A stretch of 64,000 nt of DNA, from the NCBI GenBank assembly GCA_040004035.1, contig JAMPLN010000004.1; one strand, given 5' to 3'. Positions 23,719 to 32,755 of this stretch are shown here, piece by piece. The translations under genes and the position numbers were made by a program. Each line of letters opens with the position of its first letter. Position 1 is the first letter of the stretch. The DNA is from Microcoleus vaginatus_C (GTDB lineage Bacteria > Cyanobacteriota > Cyanobacteriia > Cyanobacteriales > Microcoleaceae). A model generated the notes under the pieces. It was not told the DNA's origin and ran no database searches. It was given only the letters and a program-made list of their open reading frames with translations.

Positions 23719-26130
23719 TCAAACAGACTGTTCCTGGACGTAATCCTGCACGTAAGACTGATAGTAATACCTGCTGCCTTTATCGTTATTCGCCACCATT
23801 CCCAACAGCGGAATTCCCGCCATTTTCAAATCTTCAAAAGCCAACACCAGCGCCTCCCGCTCAGTTTGATGCAGCCCTACTACCAGCATCAATCCATTAG
23901 TGTGAGCTGCCAACAAATTCGCATCCGCCAAACCTAAAAGCGGCGCAGTATCGTAAATAACTAAGTCAAAATGACTTGACAAAGCTGCCATTAAATGCTG
24001 CATTTTTCGGGAAGAAAGCACCTTTGTGGGATCGAGAGGAACCGGGCCGGAAGTTAACACAAACAAATTTTCATCGCGGGGCGATCGCAAAATCACCTGT
24101 TGCACATCCACATCATCCGCGATCACATTGTGCAAGCCTTGCCAATTCGGTAAACCCAGCATTTCGTGTACCTGCGGGCGCCGCAAATCCCCATCCACCA
24201 ACAGCACTTGCTGCCCCATTGCAGCCGCTGCCCGCGCCAGATTTACTGCTACCGTAGACTTGCCGTCACCTACTTGACAAGAAGTAATTACACAAGAATT
24301 GATTGGAGTCTCAAGGTTTAATAAGCGAATATTAGCATTGAGCGATCGAAAAGCTTCCTGAAAAGCATCCGTCGGCATCGGCGAAATTGCCACATCCACC
24401 GGGCTTGTCTCAGCAGGAGGAAGTCTCAAAATTTTATCGCTAGCAGGAATTACCCCCAACAAAGGCAGGCGAATCGACTGTTTGACATCCTCTGGAGTTT
24501 GGAACACGGTTTTATTTTTAAACCGTTCCGCCAACTGCGCCGCCAGCATACCGAACAGCAAACCAGCCAATCCCCCCAAAGCCAAATTCAAAGGCATAAT
24601 CGGAGCAACAGCCATCAACTCGCCATTTTTGTAGCGCGGAATTTCCGGCTTAGCAATAACTTCCCAAGCCACCTCTTTTTTACCCACAGCTTCAAGCTGC
24701 AAAGCTTGCTGTTTTGCCAGCAAACCATTCAGCGTATTGTTAGTTAAATCCAACTCGCGCTGCAAATCGGAATAGCGCCGCAAAATCACCGGGAATTTTT
24801 GAGAGTATTGATTCAACTGCTTAGCAGCTTGTTCCAAAACTTGATTCCGCACGCCCAGCACCTGAATTAAATTAGCAGTACCGATAAACTGCTCGATTAA
24901 TTTAATCCGCACCGGATCTTGAAAAGCCAGCACTTGTGAACTTACCTTAGCCAAATCAGTTCCCAGAACTTGTTGGGCTTCTTTCTTCAACAAAGGAATC
25001 AGGTTCTTGCGCTGTTCTCGCAACAATTGCATTTGCGGAGTTTCGTCTGTAAACGTAGCCGAGTTAATCGCAATTTGTCCTTCTAATTGCTGCAATTGAG
25101 TCAGCATCCCTTGATAGCGGGGAGCTTGACTCAGAGCCGATGCCATCAGCGCTTGCTGCTGGTTCAGTCCGAGCTGATTTTGCAGATTGGAATAGAGCAA
25201 TCTCTGCTGATTGAGCTGCGTTTGCGCTTCCAATCTTTGCGTTTGAAGTTCACTGATTTGCTGCGCGAGTTGTTGCGTTTGAATTTGCGGGTCGATGAAA
25301 TTGTACTGCTGCCGCAATTTTTGAATTTCTGTTTGCAGAACTTGTTGGCGCTTTTGCTGGTTGGGAATTTTCGATTTTACAAAATCTAGAGTCTGACTAA
25401 TTTGAGTGGTGGTATCTTGCACGCTGTAGTTGCGGTATCCTAACGCAACTTTTTCCAAAACAAACTGAATTTTTTTCGGGTCATAATCCCGATATCTAAC
25501 TTCGATAATTTTGGTATTTTTGAACCGATTAATTGACAGCCTGGTTTCCTGAGAAAACGGCAAATTATCTGCTTTTTGGTTCAAAAGGTAATTGTAATTT
25601 ATTTCGGGATACTTAGCCTGCAACTCTTTAATAATCGGCGCCATTACTTGCGGACTTTGCAAAACTTGAATTTGGGATTCGTAGTCAAAACCGCCCTTTT
25701 CTTGGGTCGCGGGGGCCGCTGGTTGCAGTTTCAGCTCACCGGAGTAGATTTTTGCTAAAGTATTTTGCGTAACCGCTGGTTCTACTAATAATTGAAAGCG
25801 CCCTTCGTACTCGCTTTTTTGATTCAGTGTCCAGGCGAAAACTCCGGTAGTCACTGCCGCTGCTACGCCGATGACTAAGATGGAGCGACTGCGGCAAACT
25901 TCCCAAAAACTTAACTCTTCTGCCTCGGTTTTGTTGCTGCCTAAAAATTGATCTTCTTCATAAAGCCCAGAAGACATTTTTTGCAGATCAGCGGCTTTTT
26001 TATGATTAAACAGTGCTACTTGAGATTGTTTCCCTGGTTTCATTTGATTTCTACAACTTATTAGTTTAAACGTCTGTCTTGGTGGGAGAGTTTCAGGAAT
26101 CCGGTTGATTTCTAGATATTTCATTACCAA
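23719..26130 (-). CDS. Polysaccharide co-polymerase / tyrosine autokinase (Wzc-like)
   Basis: An 803-residue protein of the Wzc/BY-kinase class, which controls chain length and export of capsular or extracellular polysaccharide. A Wzz-like domain follows the first membrane segment (about residues 130-155), then a long periplasmic coiled coil, a second membrane segment (about residues 510-535), and a cytoplasmic P-loop kinase: Walker A CQVGDGKST, A' LLVDGDLRRP, Walker B VIYDTAPLLG. The end is a tyrosine cluster (YYYQSYVQDY), the autophosphorylation tail. The start is uncertain: in-frame ATGs at 26043 and 25978 would give 775 or 753 residues, closer to relatives. It is third in a cysC-wza-wzc unit. 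Confidence 0.9.
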   Translation of the reverse strand: MVMKYLEINRIPETLPPRQTFKLISCRNQMKPGKQSQVALFNHKKAADLQKMSSGLYEEDQFLGSNKTEAEELSFWEVCRSRSILVIGVAAAVTTGVFAWTLNQKSEYEGRFQLLVEPAVTQNTLAKIYSGELKLQPAAPATQEKGGFDYESQIQVLQSPQVMAPIIKELQAKYPEINYNYLLNQKADNLPFSQETRLSINRFKNTKIIEVRYRDYDPKKIQFVLEKVALGYRNYSVQDTTTQISQTLDFVKSKIPNQQKRQQVLQTEIQKLRQQYNFIDPQIQTQQLAQQISELQTQRLEAQTQLNQQRLLYSNLQNQLGLNQQQALMASALSQAPRYQGMLTQLQQLEGQIAINSATFTDETPQMQLLREQRKNLIPLLKKEAQQVLGTDLAKVSSQVLAFQDPVRIKLIEQFIGTANLIQVLGVRNQVLEQAAKQLNQYSQKFPVILRRYSDLQRELDLTNNTLNGLLAKQQALQLEAVGKKEVAWEVIAKPEIPRYKNGELMAVAPIMPLNLALGGLAGLLFGMLAAQLAERFKNKTVFQTPEDVKQSIRLPLLGVIPASDKILRLPPAETSPVDVAISPMPTDAFQEAFRSLNANIRLLNLETPINSCVITSCQVGDGKSTVAVNLARAAAAMGQQVLLVDGDLRRPQVHEMLGLPNWQGLHNVIADDVDVQQVILRSPRDENLFVLTSGPVPLDPTKVLSSRKMQHLMAALSSHFDLVIYDTAPLLGLADANLLAAHTNGLMLVVGLHQTEREALVLAFEDLKMAGIPLLGMVANNDKGSRYYYQSYVQDYVQEQSV

Positions 26131-26186
26131 ACCGCAATTTTTTCTAGAAACCTGGTTTCTGAGGCCTTAATGCCAGTCTATTCAAA

Positions 26187-27908
26187 TCACCGAAAAATAT
26201 CGAACAACCGAAATATTCCTAACAGCGGGCTGAGAGGAGCGAGAGTCCCGCCTACATTATCCGAGAACGTAGCGCGACCCGATCGCCTTACCATAATTAC
26301 ATCATTATTTTTCAGTTTGGGATTAGTTTCTTCATTGGCAGTTGCAGAAAAATCAACCTTAACAGTTAGCTGCGAAACGGTGCCGTTAGGATTGAGGCGA
26401 ATTAAATTCACCGAATCCATTTCGGCCCGCGCTTTATTAAAACCTCCCGCTGCTACCAGCGCTTGATTTAAAGTTGTGTTGGGCACCACCGCAATCACTC
26501 CGGGTTTCAGGACTTCTCCTACAATGTTCACCCTAATCGTATCCGGTGAAAAATTAGAATTAGCAACTTGTTCGTCTTGGGTTTCATCAAGGTTTTCGGC
26601 TTTGGGAACGATTACCGTATCTCCCTGTTGCAGCGCTAAATCTTGGGATACATCTCCCCCTTCCAAAAGTTGCCACAAATTCACATTAATAATTTGTTCT
26701 GTACCCGCGCGCGTCAGGCGGCGAACTTGTATTTGTCTGATATCAGCTACCGGCGTAATGCCGCCAGCCATTTTAATTGCCCTCGTTACAGTTTGCTGCA
26801 AAACATTTTCCCCGCCGTTGGTTTCGCTGGCAGCAAACAAACCAGAATTTTCACCCATTTCATTCTCTTGTACCCTACTTTGAGCCTCTTTTGCCAAAGT
26901 ATAAGTACCGGGGCGAGTTACTTCGCCCACCACAGCAATATTAATTGGTTGAGTGCTTTGTCCGGTAATGTTAGCTACTGCTAAAGTCGGTGCTTCTTGG
27001 CGGTTGAGGCTAGTGACCGTGGGAATAAATATAGTATCGCCGTCGCGCAAAGTCATATCGGCCCGCAAATCGCCGTTTTGCAATAATTCCCACAAATCCA
27101 CACTAATAATTTGTTCCGGTGCGTTGCGCTGGGGGCGGCGGATTTTGATTTGCCGCACGTCTGCTGACTGGGTAATTCCACCGGCCATTCGCAGAGCCCG
27201 CGATATCGTTGGCATTTGAGTTCCCATTTGCTCTGCTGTGCCTCCGGGGCCTGCTGCTGAGGATATTGTATAGGCTCCGGGGCGGTTGATTTCGCCCGCG
27301 ATCGCAATTTGCAAAGGACGCGGCGCCAGCAGTTTCAAGGTAATCCAGGGACGTTTAAGGTATTTGCCGTATTTGTCTTTAACAGCATTAGAAGCTTGTT
27401 CTAGGGTCATCCCGTACACCGAAACGCTGCCAATTAACGGCAAATTCAGGGAACCGTCTGCCTGTACTTGGTGTTGACCGTTGGGGCCGCTGTATTCCGG
27501 GACGTTGAAGATGTCCATTTGAATACGATCGCCCGCGCCTAAAGTGTAAACTTCCGATCGTACACTTGAAGGTTCACTTGCGGGAAATCCCGGCGCTGCC
27601 GGTACCGGTACAGGAACAGGAGAACCCCCATCAGCAGGAGGAGGAGGAGGAGGAGGCATAAACTGGGCCGCCGCAGGAGATGAACCCACGGCCGCGAGCA
27701 CTGATACTGTTAAACTTTGGGCTATTAAACTTTTGACAGCATTGCTTGCCCAATAACTTAGCTTGCAGCTTTTGCTGGAAACCTTTGCCTCAGCCCCTTT
27801 CCTTGCAGCAAAGGAGAGAAATTCTTCCCTTTCCCTCTCCGCGAAGGGGACAGAAGGGTGAGATTTTTTCTCAAGTTGCACCTCGCGCGAATAACTTTTC
27901 ACCACCAT
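26187..27908 (-). CDS. Polysaccharide export protein, Wza-like with SLBB repeats
   Basis: A 573-residue exported protein. The signal segment (about residues 58-82, ending AAAQ) is preceded by an unusually long N-terminus of about 55 residues, partly made from a dispersed repeat. A proline run and Pro/Val-rich stretch follow. The Poly_export domain begins at YTLGAGDRIQMDIF (about residue 122), then three SLBB-type repeats (IAIAGEINRPGAYT, INIAVVGEVTRPGTYT, VNIVGEVLKPGVI). It forms the outer-membrane channel for exopolysaccharide with the Wzc partner downstream (56 bp). The true start may lie inside, past the repeat-encoded part. Confidence 0.9.
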   Translation of the reverse strand: MVVKSYSREVQLEKKSHPSVPFAEREREEFLSFAARKGAEAKVSSKSCKLSYWASNAVKSLIAQSLTVSVLAAVGSSPAAAQFMPPPPPPPADGGSPVPVPVPAAPGFPASEPSSVRSEVYTLGAGDRIQMDIFNVPEYSGPNGQHQVQADGSLNLPLIGSVSVYGMTLEQASNAVKDKYGKYLKRPWITLKLLAPRPLQIAIAGEINRPGAYTISSAAGPGGTAEQMGTQMPTISRALRMAGGITQSADVRQIKIRRPQRNAPEQIISVDLWELLQNGDLRADMTLRDGDTIFIPTVTSLNRQEAPTLAVANITGQSTQPINIAVVGEVTRPGTYTLAKEAQSRVQENEMGENSGLFAASETNGGENVLQQTVTRAIKMAGGITPVADIRQIQVRRLTRAGTEQIINVNLWQLLEGGDVSQDLALQQGDTVIVPKAENLDETQDEQVANSNFSPDTIRVNIVGEVLKPGVIAVVPNTTLNQALVAAGGFNKARAEMDSVNLIRLNPNGTVSQLTVKVDFSATANEETNPKLKNNDVIMVRRSGRATFSDNVGGTLAPLSPLLGIFRLFDIFR

Positions 27909-27945
27909 CGCTTTTTGCCCCTATCCTTATCCAACCCCGCCAACA

Positions 27946-28470
27946 TCAAATGTAACCCAACTGTTCTAACTTGCTTAGAACTTTTTTAACACTCTCTTCC
28001 ACACTTTCTCGCTCTGTGTAACAAATAATCTCTGGATTGAGCGGTTCTTCATAAGGATCGTCAATTCCCGTAAAACCCTTAATTTCTCCTGCTCTCGCCT
28101 TAGCGTATAGCCCCTTGACATCGCGACCTTCGCACACTTCTAACGGCGCTGTGATATATACTTCAACAAAATTGGGCTCCATTGCTCTAATTTCGTCGCG
28201 AATTGCTCTGTAGGGGCTAATAGCTGCGGTCATTACGGCTACTCCATTGCGGCTCAGCAGGTGAGCTACAAATCCAATCCGCCGAATATTAGTATCTCGG
28301 TCTTCTTGGCTAAATCCCAAACCTTTTGACAAGTTGGTGCGAACGACATCTCCATCCAATATTTCAACTTTGCAACCTCTTGCCTTCAATTCGGGTTCGA
28401 GAGCTTTGCTGATAGTTGTCTTGCCGGAACCGCTCAGCCCGGTAAACCACAAAATAAAACCTTTTTCCAT
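27946..28470 (-). CDS. cysC: Adenylylsulfate kinase (APS kinase)
   Basis: A 174-residue P-loop kinase with Walker A GLSGSGKTT at about residues 11-19 and the family blocks DGDVVRTNLSKGLGFSQEDR and AAISPYRAIRDEIR. It phosphorylates APS to PAPS, the sulfate donor for sulfotransferases and for PAPS-reducing sulfate assimilation. It starts a same-strand series with wza (37 bp) and wzc, which suggests PAPS for a sulfated exopolysaccharide, although no sulfotransferase gene is seen in the window. Confidence 0.93.
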   Translation of the reverse strand: MEKGFILWFTGLSGSGKTTISKALEPELKARGCKVEILDGDVVRTNLSKGLGFSQEDRDTNIRRIGFVAHLLSRNGVAVMTAAISPYRAIRDEIRAMEPNFVEVYITAPLEVCEGRDVKGLYAKARAGEIKGFTGIDDPYEEPLNPEIICYTERESVEESVKKVLSKLEQLGYI

Positions 28471-28804
28471 TTTCAGCCGTTAATTACTAACTCGGAAATT
28501 ATTAAGACGTAAAACTTTATAGATGCTGTTCCCTTCTTTCTATTATGGTTATTCGCGGTGTCATATTGGCAATAGTGGCGCGGCAAAAGTGAGAAATCAA
28601 AAGTGGCGATCGCTCCTGCGGTCATTTAGTAACAAAATTGTGCGCTCGCTGCATAATTCCCGATTTATTATTTGTCAAGTCTTTCCACAGTAAAATTTAA
28701 TTCGCCATCGCCAACGCCGAACATCTATCCGTAGCGCACTCATCACCTTACTGAGCCTTTCGCAATCTCAAATCTCAAATCTCAAATCTCAAATGGTATT
28801 GCCC
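28471..28804. repeat. Divergent spacer ending in a heptamer repeat
   Basis: The spacer between cysC (minus) and the FAD protein gene (plus). No coding signal is visible. The last part (about 28,764-28,793) is an AATCTCA heptamer run of four units that abuts the downstream start. Promoters of both genes must lie here, but I do not see a clear pair of boxes. Confidence 0.5.
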
Positions 28805-30607
28805 ATGTCTTCGGTCTTAAAAGCAGATGTTTTGGTAGTCGGTGGCGGCACCGGCGGCACCGCTGCAGCCGTCCAAGCAGCCCGCCGAGGTGCCAAAACT
28901 ATTTTAGTAAGCGAATTCCCCTGGCTGGGAGGAATGCTGACTTCCGCTGGCGTTTCGGCCCCCGATGGCAATGAATTAGCAGCTTTTCAAACCGGTTTGT
29001 GGGGCGCGTTTCTCCGGGAACTCCAGCAGCGACAGCCGGGAGGTTTGGATTGGGGCTGGGTAAGTTTTTTTACTTACCATCCCCGTATCGGTGCTGAAAT
29101 TTTCGCTGATTGGGTTAAATGTTTGCCGAACTTACAGTGGATTTGTGGACAAAAAGCTCACGATGTGGTGTATGAAGGAGAGCGCATTTCTGGCGTTCAG
29201 TTTGCAGATTTTACAGTTTGGGCCAAAATCACTTTAGATGCAACGGAATTGGGAGATTTGCTGGCTTTAGCCGAAGTTGGGCACCGCTGGGGTTGGGAAT
29301 TCCAAGCCGAGTGGGGAGAACCCAGCGCGCCGATCGCCTCTAATGCCCTCACAGAGAGCTATTTGGTGCAAGCTCCGACTTGGGTGGCAATCATGCAGGA
29401 TTTTGGTAAAGGTGCGGCTGGGCCAGAAATTCCCGCGCCGCCTGTTGACAATCCCGATCGATTTATCGGTGCTTGGGACGGTTACACTCCCGAACAATTT
29501 CTCAATTACGGCCGACTTCCAGGCGGATTGTTGATGATTAATTGGCCGATTCGAGGTAATGATTATGGTGAAGGGGTCGATCGACTCATTAAATCTGAAG
29601 CATCTCGACAAGAATTCCTCCAAGAAAGTCTGTGGCATACTCAAAGTTTCGCCCGCTTCATTCAAACGCAACTCGGCCCCCGCTACGGCCTTGCACAGAA
29701 TATTTTCCCCATTTCAACGATCGACAATCAACAAAATTCTTCCCTTCTTTCTTCCTTTGCCTTACATCCTTACTACCGAGAAAGTCGGCGCTTGCGAGGG
29801 ATAAGTACAGTCAGAGAACAAGATATTTTGCCTATTGTCGGTGGCAGAGTCGCGAAGTTGCCGATAAATTCTGAGGGCATTTGTGAAACAATTGCGATCG
29901 GCAACTATGCCAATGATCACCACTACACCAGTGGCGACATTCCGTTGCAGCCCAAATCGATCCGCTGGGGCGGCCGCTGGACGGGAACTCCGTTTACCAT
30001 TCCTTACAGCGCCCTAATTCCTGCGAGTACAGACGGTTTGCTAGTCTGCGAAAAAAATATTTCCGTCTCTCACATCGCCAACGGTGCAACTCGCTTGCAA
30101 CCGACGGTAATGAATATTGGACAGGCTGCGGGGATGGCGGCGGCTTTGTGCGCGGAATCTGGATGTCAGCCGCGGGACTTGCCGGTGAGAGTTTTGCAGG
30201 AAGCTTTGCTGCAAGATTCCGAGGCGAGTGCGGCGGTTATTCCCTTATTTAATTTGACACAGGGGCGATCGGACTGGCTGGATTGGCAACGCTATTATCT
30301 CGATCGACCTGAAGCATATCCCGCCAGTGGCGAATGTCAGGAGTCAGTAGAGAAACAAAGCAGTCAAACAGCAAATACCCACAGCCAATTTTCGGGCATT
30401 TTCCGCCGCCTCGGCGAACAAGACTGGACACTAACGCTGACAAGCCCCGCATCCTTAGCCGGTCAAACTTGGCAACTCGTGACTTTGGACTCGGAAACCG
30501 ACAGATTTTTACAGAATTGCGAAACCGAAAAGCCTCTGACAGTATGGGGCAGGCTGAATTCGGCAGGTGCTTGGCTGCTGGCGGAATCCGTAGAATTGAA
30601 GAGGTAA
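28805..30607 (+). CDS. FAD-dependent oxidoreductase (FAD_oxidored family)
   Basis: About 600 residues from ATG at 28805. An earlier ATG at 28793 is within a heptamer repeat. The N-terminal dinucleotide fold is clear: DVLVVGGGTGGTAAAVQAARRG. The glycine-rich WLGGMLTSAGVSAPDGNEL segment of the PF12831-like family follows, and the C-terminal FAD-contact region is NGATRLQPTVMNIGQAAGMAAALC. The family includes dehydrogenases of unknown substrate. The last 100 residues form a small extra domain. Substrate and pathway are unknown, and the gene stands alone. Confidence 0.85.
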   Translation: MSSVLKADVLVVGGGTGGTAAAVQAARRGAKTILVSEFPWLGGMLTSAGVSAPDGNELAAFQTGLWGAFLRELQQRQPGGLDWGWVSFFTYHPRIGAEIFADWVKCLPNLQWICGQKAHDVVYEGERISGVQFADFTVWAKITLDATELGDLLALAEVGHRWGWEFQAEWGEPSAPIASNALTESYLVQAPTWVAIMQDFGKGAAGPEIPAPPVDNPDRFIGAWDGYTPEQFLNYGRLPGGLLMINWPIRGNDYGEGVDRLIKSEASRQEFLQESLWHTQSFARFIQTQLGPRYGLAQNIFPISTIDNQQNSSLLSSFALHPYYRESRRLRGISTVREQDILPIVGGRVAKLPINSEGICETIAIGNYANDHHYTSGDIPLQPKSIRWGGRWTGTPFTIPYSALIPASTDGLLVCEKNISVSHIANGATRLQPTVMNIGQAAGMAAALCAESGCQPRDLPVRVLQEALLQDSEASAAVIPLFNLTQGRSDWLDWQRYYLDRPEAYPASGECQESVEKQSSQTANTHSQFSGIFRRLGEQDWTLTLTSPASLAGQTWQLVTLDSETDRFLQNCETEKPLTVWGRLNSAGAWLLAESVELKR

Positions 30608-30644
30608 GGTTTTTTGCAGAGATCCGAAAATTTCACAGAAATTT

Positions 30645-30705
30645 ATCCTGATCGATCGGGGAGAGTCCGTATCAGTTAATAGACAATGACACGGATACTA
30701 ACCCC
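30645..30705 (+). promoter_or_regulatory. Conserved leader of patX-like gene 1
   Basis: The 60 bases before the gene align with the 60 bases before the second patX-like gene (31,648-31,708): CCTGATC at the 5' end, CGTATC, TAA-TAGA, ACGGATACTA and an A/C-rich stretch before the ATG. Conservation of non-coding sequence between copies that have diverged elsewhere suggests a shared control site. Confidence 0.55.
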
Positions 30706-30933
30706 ATGCAAACTTACACACCAATTGCTTTACAGAATCTTTTGGGCGTTACTTTGAGCGCCACTGTCGTTCGAGCCTTGGAATCCCTCGTCGGACTGCT
30801 CGAAGTTGCCACCGCTTCATACATTTTATCCGCCCAAACCGAACAAAGGGGCGATCGTTCTCCAGAAAGAGGCAGCGGACGCCGAGAGTTCATTGAGCCT
30901 AATCTTTACACTCATCAACTACAAGCATTTTAA
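30706..30933 (+). CDS. patX: PatX-like small protein carrying the RGSGR pentapeptide
   Basis: A 75-residue protein. Residues 5-22 are hydrophobic but lack a good signal-cleavage site (ATVVRALES where the paralogue has ASAAQAFES). Residues 54-59 are ERGSGR (DNA 30865-30882), the exact core of PatS and PatX, peptides known to bind HetR and to inhibit its DNA binding. The motif is followed by 16 further residues. hetR lies 1.8 kb downstream on the same strand. PatX has been described as an RGSGR-type protein found with hetR even in strains without heterocysts. The assignment rests on motif, size and position. Confidence 0.75.
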   Translation: MQTYTPIALQNLLGVTLSATVVRALESLVGLLEVATASYILSAQTEQRGDRSPERGSGRREFIEPNLYTHQLQAF

Positions 30934-31104
30934 TGACATTGGACGAAAGCGATTTCCGTTATTGAGTTAGTTTCTGCCGCCCGTGTCTAGCGCTCAATTT
31001 GATTTTCTGGGATGCTAGTTTTTCAGGTTTCCAAGGCAACTGCATTTCTTGTTTACAGTCATTAGGCTCTTCTTTTATGTGAGTGATGATAGCATATAAA
31101 CCTT

Positions 31105-31148
31105 AAACCGCCATCTATCGAGAGATTGAATCTTGTATTTGGCGGTTT
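31105..31148 (+). terminator. Hairpin terminator downstream of patX-like gene 1
   Basis: AAACCGCCA (31105-31113) pairs with TGGCGGTTT (31140-31148), followed by T-rich TGTAT. The same hairpin occurs after the second gene. It closes a long 3' region of about 170 bp that is also shared between the two units. Confidence 0.65.
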
Positions 31149-31154
31149 TGTATA

Positions 31155-31647
31155 TTATTGCAACCCTCTGGGTAGTGCCATTAGGAATTTTTTTATTAGT
31201 GAAGCCAGAGATTTTATTTATTCCCTTTTACATCGACTTCTGACAGCTCTCATAGCTCAGATGCTACGCATCATCTAAAGTGTCTGTTGCTTCGGGAGGG
31301 GAGAGGGTGAGAAAGGGGAGCATCTCAATGAAAGCAGCCCAGCCCAAAATTGGAGCCAGGAGCCAGGAGTCAGGAGTCAGGAGTCAGGAGGAAAGACGAA
31401 GAAGGAAGAAGGAAAAAGGAAGAAGGAAGGAGCCAGAATAAGTGTTTTTACAAATATGAGATGCTCCCGTAAGAAAGGGAGAGGGAAAGATAATTTTCCG
31501 CTTTTTATACAAGGATTTTAGGATACAATTTAAATACGCGATAGCTTAACCCAAGCCGGATTTGTTCTTCCTTTTTCCTTCTTCTTCTTCCTTCTGATTC
31601 CAGATTCCTGATTCCTAATTCTATAGTTTGATAATTTCAGGGAAATT
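31155..31647. repeat. Spacer between the two patX-like units, with tandem repeats
   Basis: Holds AGTCAGG/GGAAGAA tandem repeats (about 31,365-31,435), a GGAGAGGGTGAGAAAGG tract (about 31,297-31,320 and again near 31,470-31,490, similar to the repeat in the wza 5' region) and a TTCCTTCTTCTTCTTCC/GATTCCTGATTCC tract (31,570-31,620). No gene is seen. Confidence 0.6.
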
Positions 31648-31708
31648 CATCCTGATCAACCTGGGTAAATGTCGTATCTCTAAATAGATACTGATACGAA
31701 TACTACCC
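31648..31708 (+). promoter_or_regulatory. Conserved leader of patX-like gene 2
   Basis: Homologous to the leader of gene 1. Here the inverted arms are exact: TCGTATC and GATACGA about 14 nt apart within 31,672-31,700. In gene 1 the equivalent arms are imperfect. Candidate binding site for a shared regulator, HetR being the obvious one to test. Confidence 0.5.
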
Positions 31709-31936
31709 ATGAAAACCTACACTGCAATTGCTTTACTGAGCCTGTTGGGCATTACCTTGAGTGCCAGCGCCGCTCAAGCTTTTGAATCTCCACTCCCCAT
31801 GCTCGAAACTGGCACCGCTCAATATATGTTGTCAGCGCAAACTCAACAAAGGGGCGAGCGTGGTCCTGAGAGAAAGCGCATCCGCAGAAATTTTACTGAG
31901 CCTACTGTTTACACTCATCCGCTACAAGATTTCTAA
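31709..31936 (+). CDS. PatX-like paralogue lacking RGSGR
   Basis: A 75-residue protein of the same length as the one at 30706 and aligned to it without gaps. It has a clean signal peptide (MKTYTAIALLSLLG...ASAAQA, cleavage after residue 24). The shared C-terminal frame (SAQTxQRGxRxPER, then EPxxYTHxLQxF) is intact, but residues 55-59 are RKRIR where the paralogue has RGSGR. A partial RGERG lies just before. It is therefore either a diverged, non-inhibitory copy or a member with a different target sequence. Leader and terminator are conserved. Confidence 0.7.
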   Translation: MKTYTAIALLSLLGITLSASAAQAFESPLPMLETGTAQYMLSAQTQQRGERGPERKRIRRNFTEPTVYTHPLQDF

Positions 31937-32108
31937 TGGCACTGGACGCAAGTGATGACCACAACTGAGTTGCTTTGGGCCGTTCATTCGATCGCTCGAT
32001 CGGATTTTCTGGGATTCTATTTTTTCAGGTTAAGCGACAAGTGCACTTTTTGTGGACAGTTCTGAGGAGATTATTTTTTCTGTGATAAATTTTAGCATAT
32101 AAACGGGG

Positions 32109-32150
32109 AACCGCCATCTATCTAGAGAGAGATTCTAGTAAGTGGCGGTT
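32109..32150 (+). terminator. Hairpin terminator downstream of patX-like gene 2
   Basis: AACCGCCA (32109-32116) pairs with TGGCGGTT (32143-32150), followed by TTGTATT. It is homologous to the hairpin after gene 1. Confidence 0.65.
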
Positions 32151-32159
32151 TTGTATTGA

Positions 32160-32755
32160 AAACGCTTCAATTAAACAGGAACTAACCACAGACCTCTGAT
32201 CATCTGGGTTTTTCAACCGATATCCCTCGCCCTCCAGGCCTTATTTTGGCATTGCACAATTTGAGGAGGATTCTTGTGGGGTGTCCCGCCTGCTGTGAAA
32301 ATAAAGCGGACGGCCTAGGAAAGTCCATCCCACAAAACATCAAAATTTTCGCGCAATTATGCAACAGCCTGATTTTAGTTGATCAAACTGGGTTTCGGCC
32401 TCCATGACTATTCAAGAATTAGGGGCTCGGAGTCGCCTCAAATTCCTGGGAGCGCAACAGTTATTTACGTTCTCCCCCCCACAGGTAGGGTTTAATTTTC
32501 AACCACTGCACTATAATTAACTTGCGATAACTAACTTATATATAGGTAAACTGTCAGCGCAGAGGGTGCAGCAATCTACTTAAATTGGCCACCAATAAGA
32601 ACCACTTATGCGGTGTGGATAGCCTTTAAGCCCATGCCCCTGTTACCTCAGGGAAATTAACTAACCTGAATATTAGGGTAGCTGGCAAGCTTTCCGGCGA
32701 CAGTCGGCTATGCTTGATTCGGCGCTCTCGCAATAATTTAATGGAGGATGACAAA
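32160..32755. promoter_or_regulatory. hetR: Long hetR upstream region
   Basis: About 600 bp without a gene. A dispersed GTCCCGCC/GGACGGCCT repeat occupies 32,265-32,335. The part from 32,470 on is unique sequence and likely holds the hetR promoters and a long leader (hetR is known to have several transcription starts in other cyanobacteria). A TAACCT...TAGGGTA element near 32,660-32,682 is weakly dyad-symmetric. Confidence 0.45.

Noticed and set aside
31155..31647. Third patX-like unit in the spacer
   Set aside because: No open frame, leader or terminator homologous to the two units is present, only tandem repeats.
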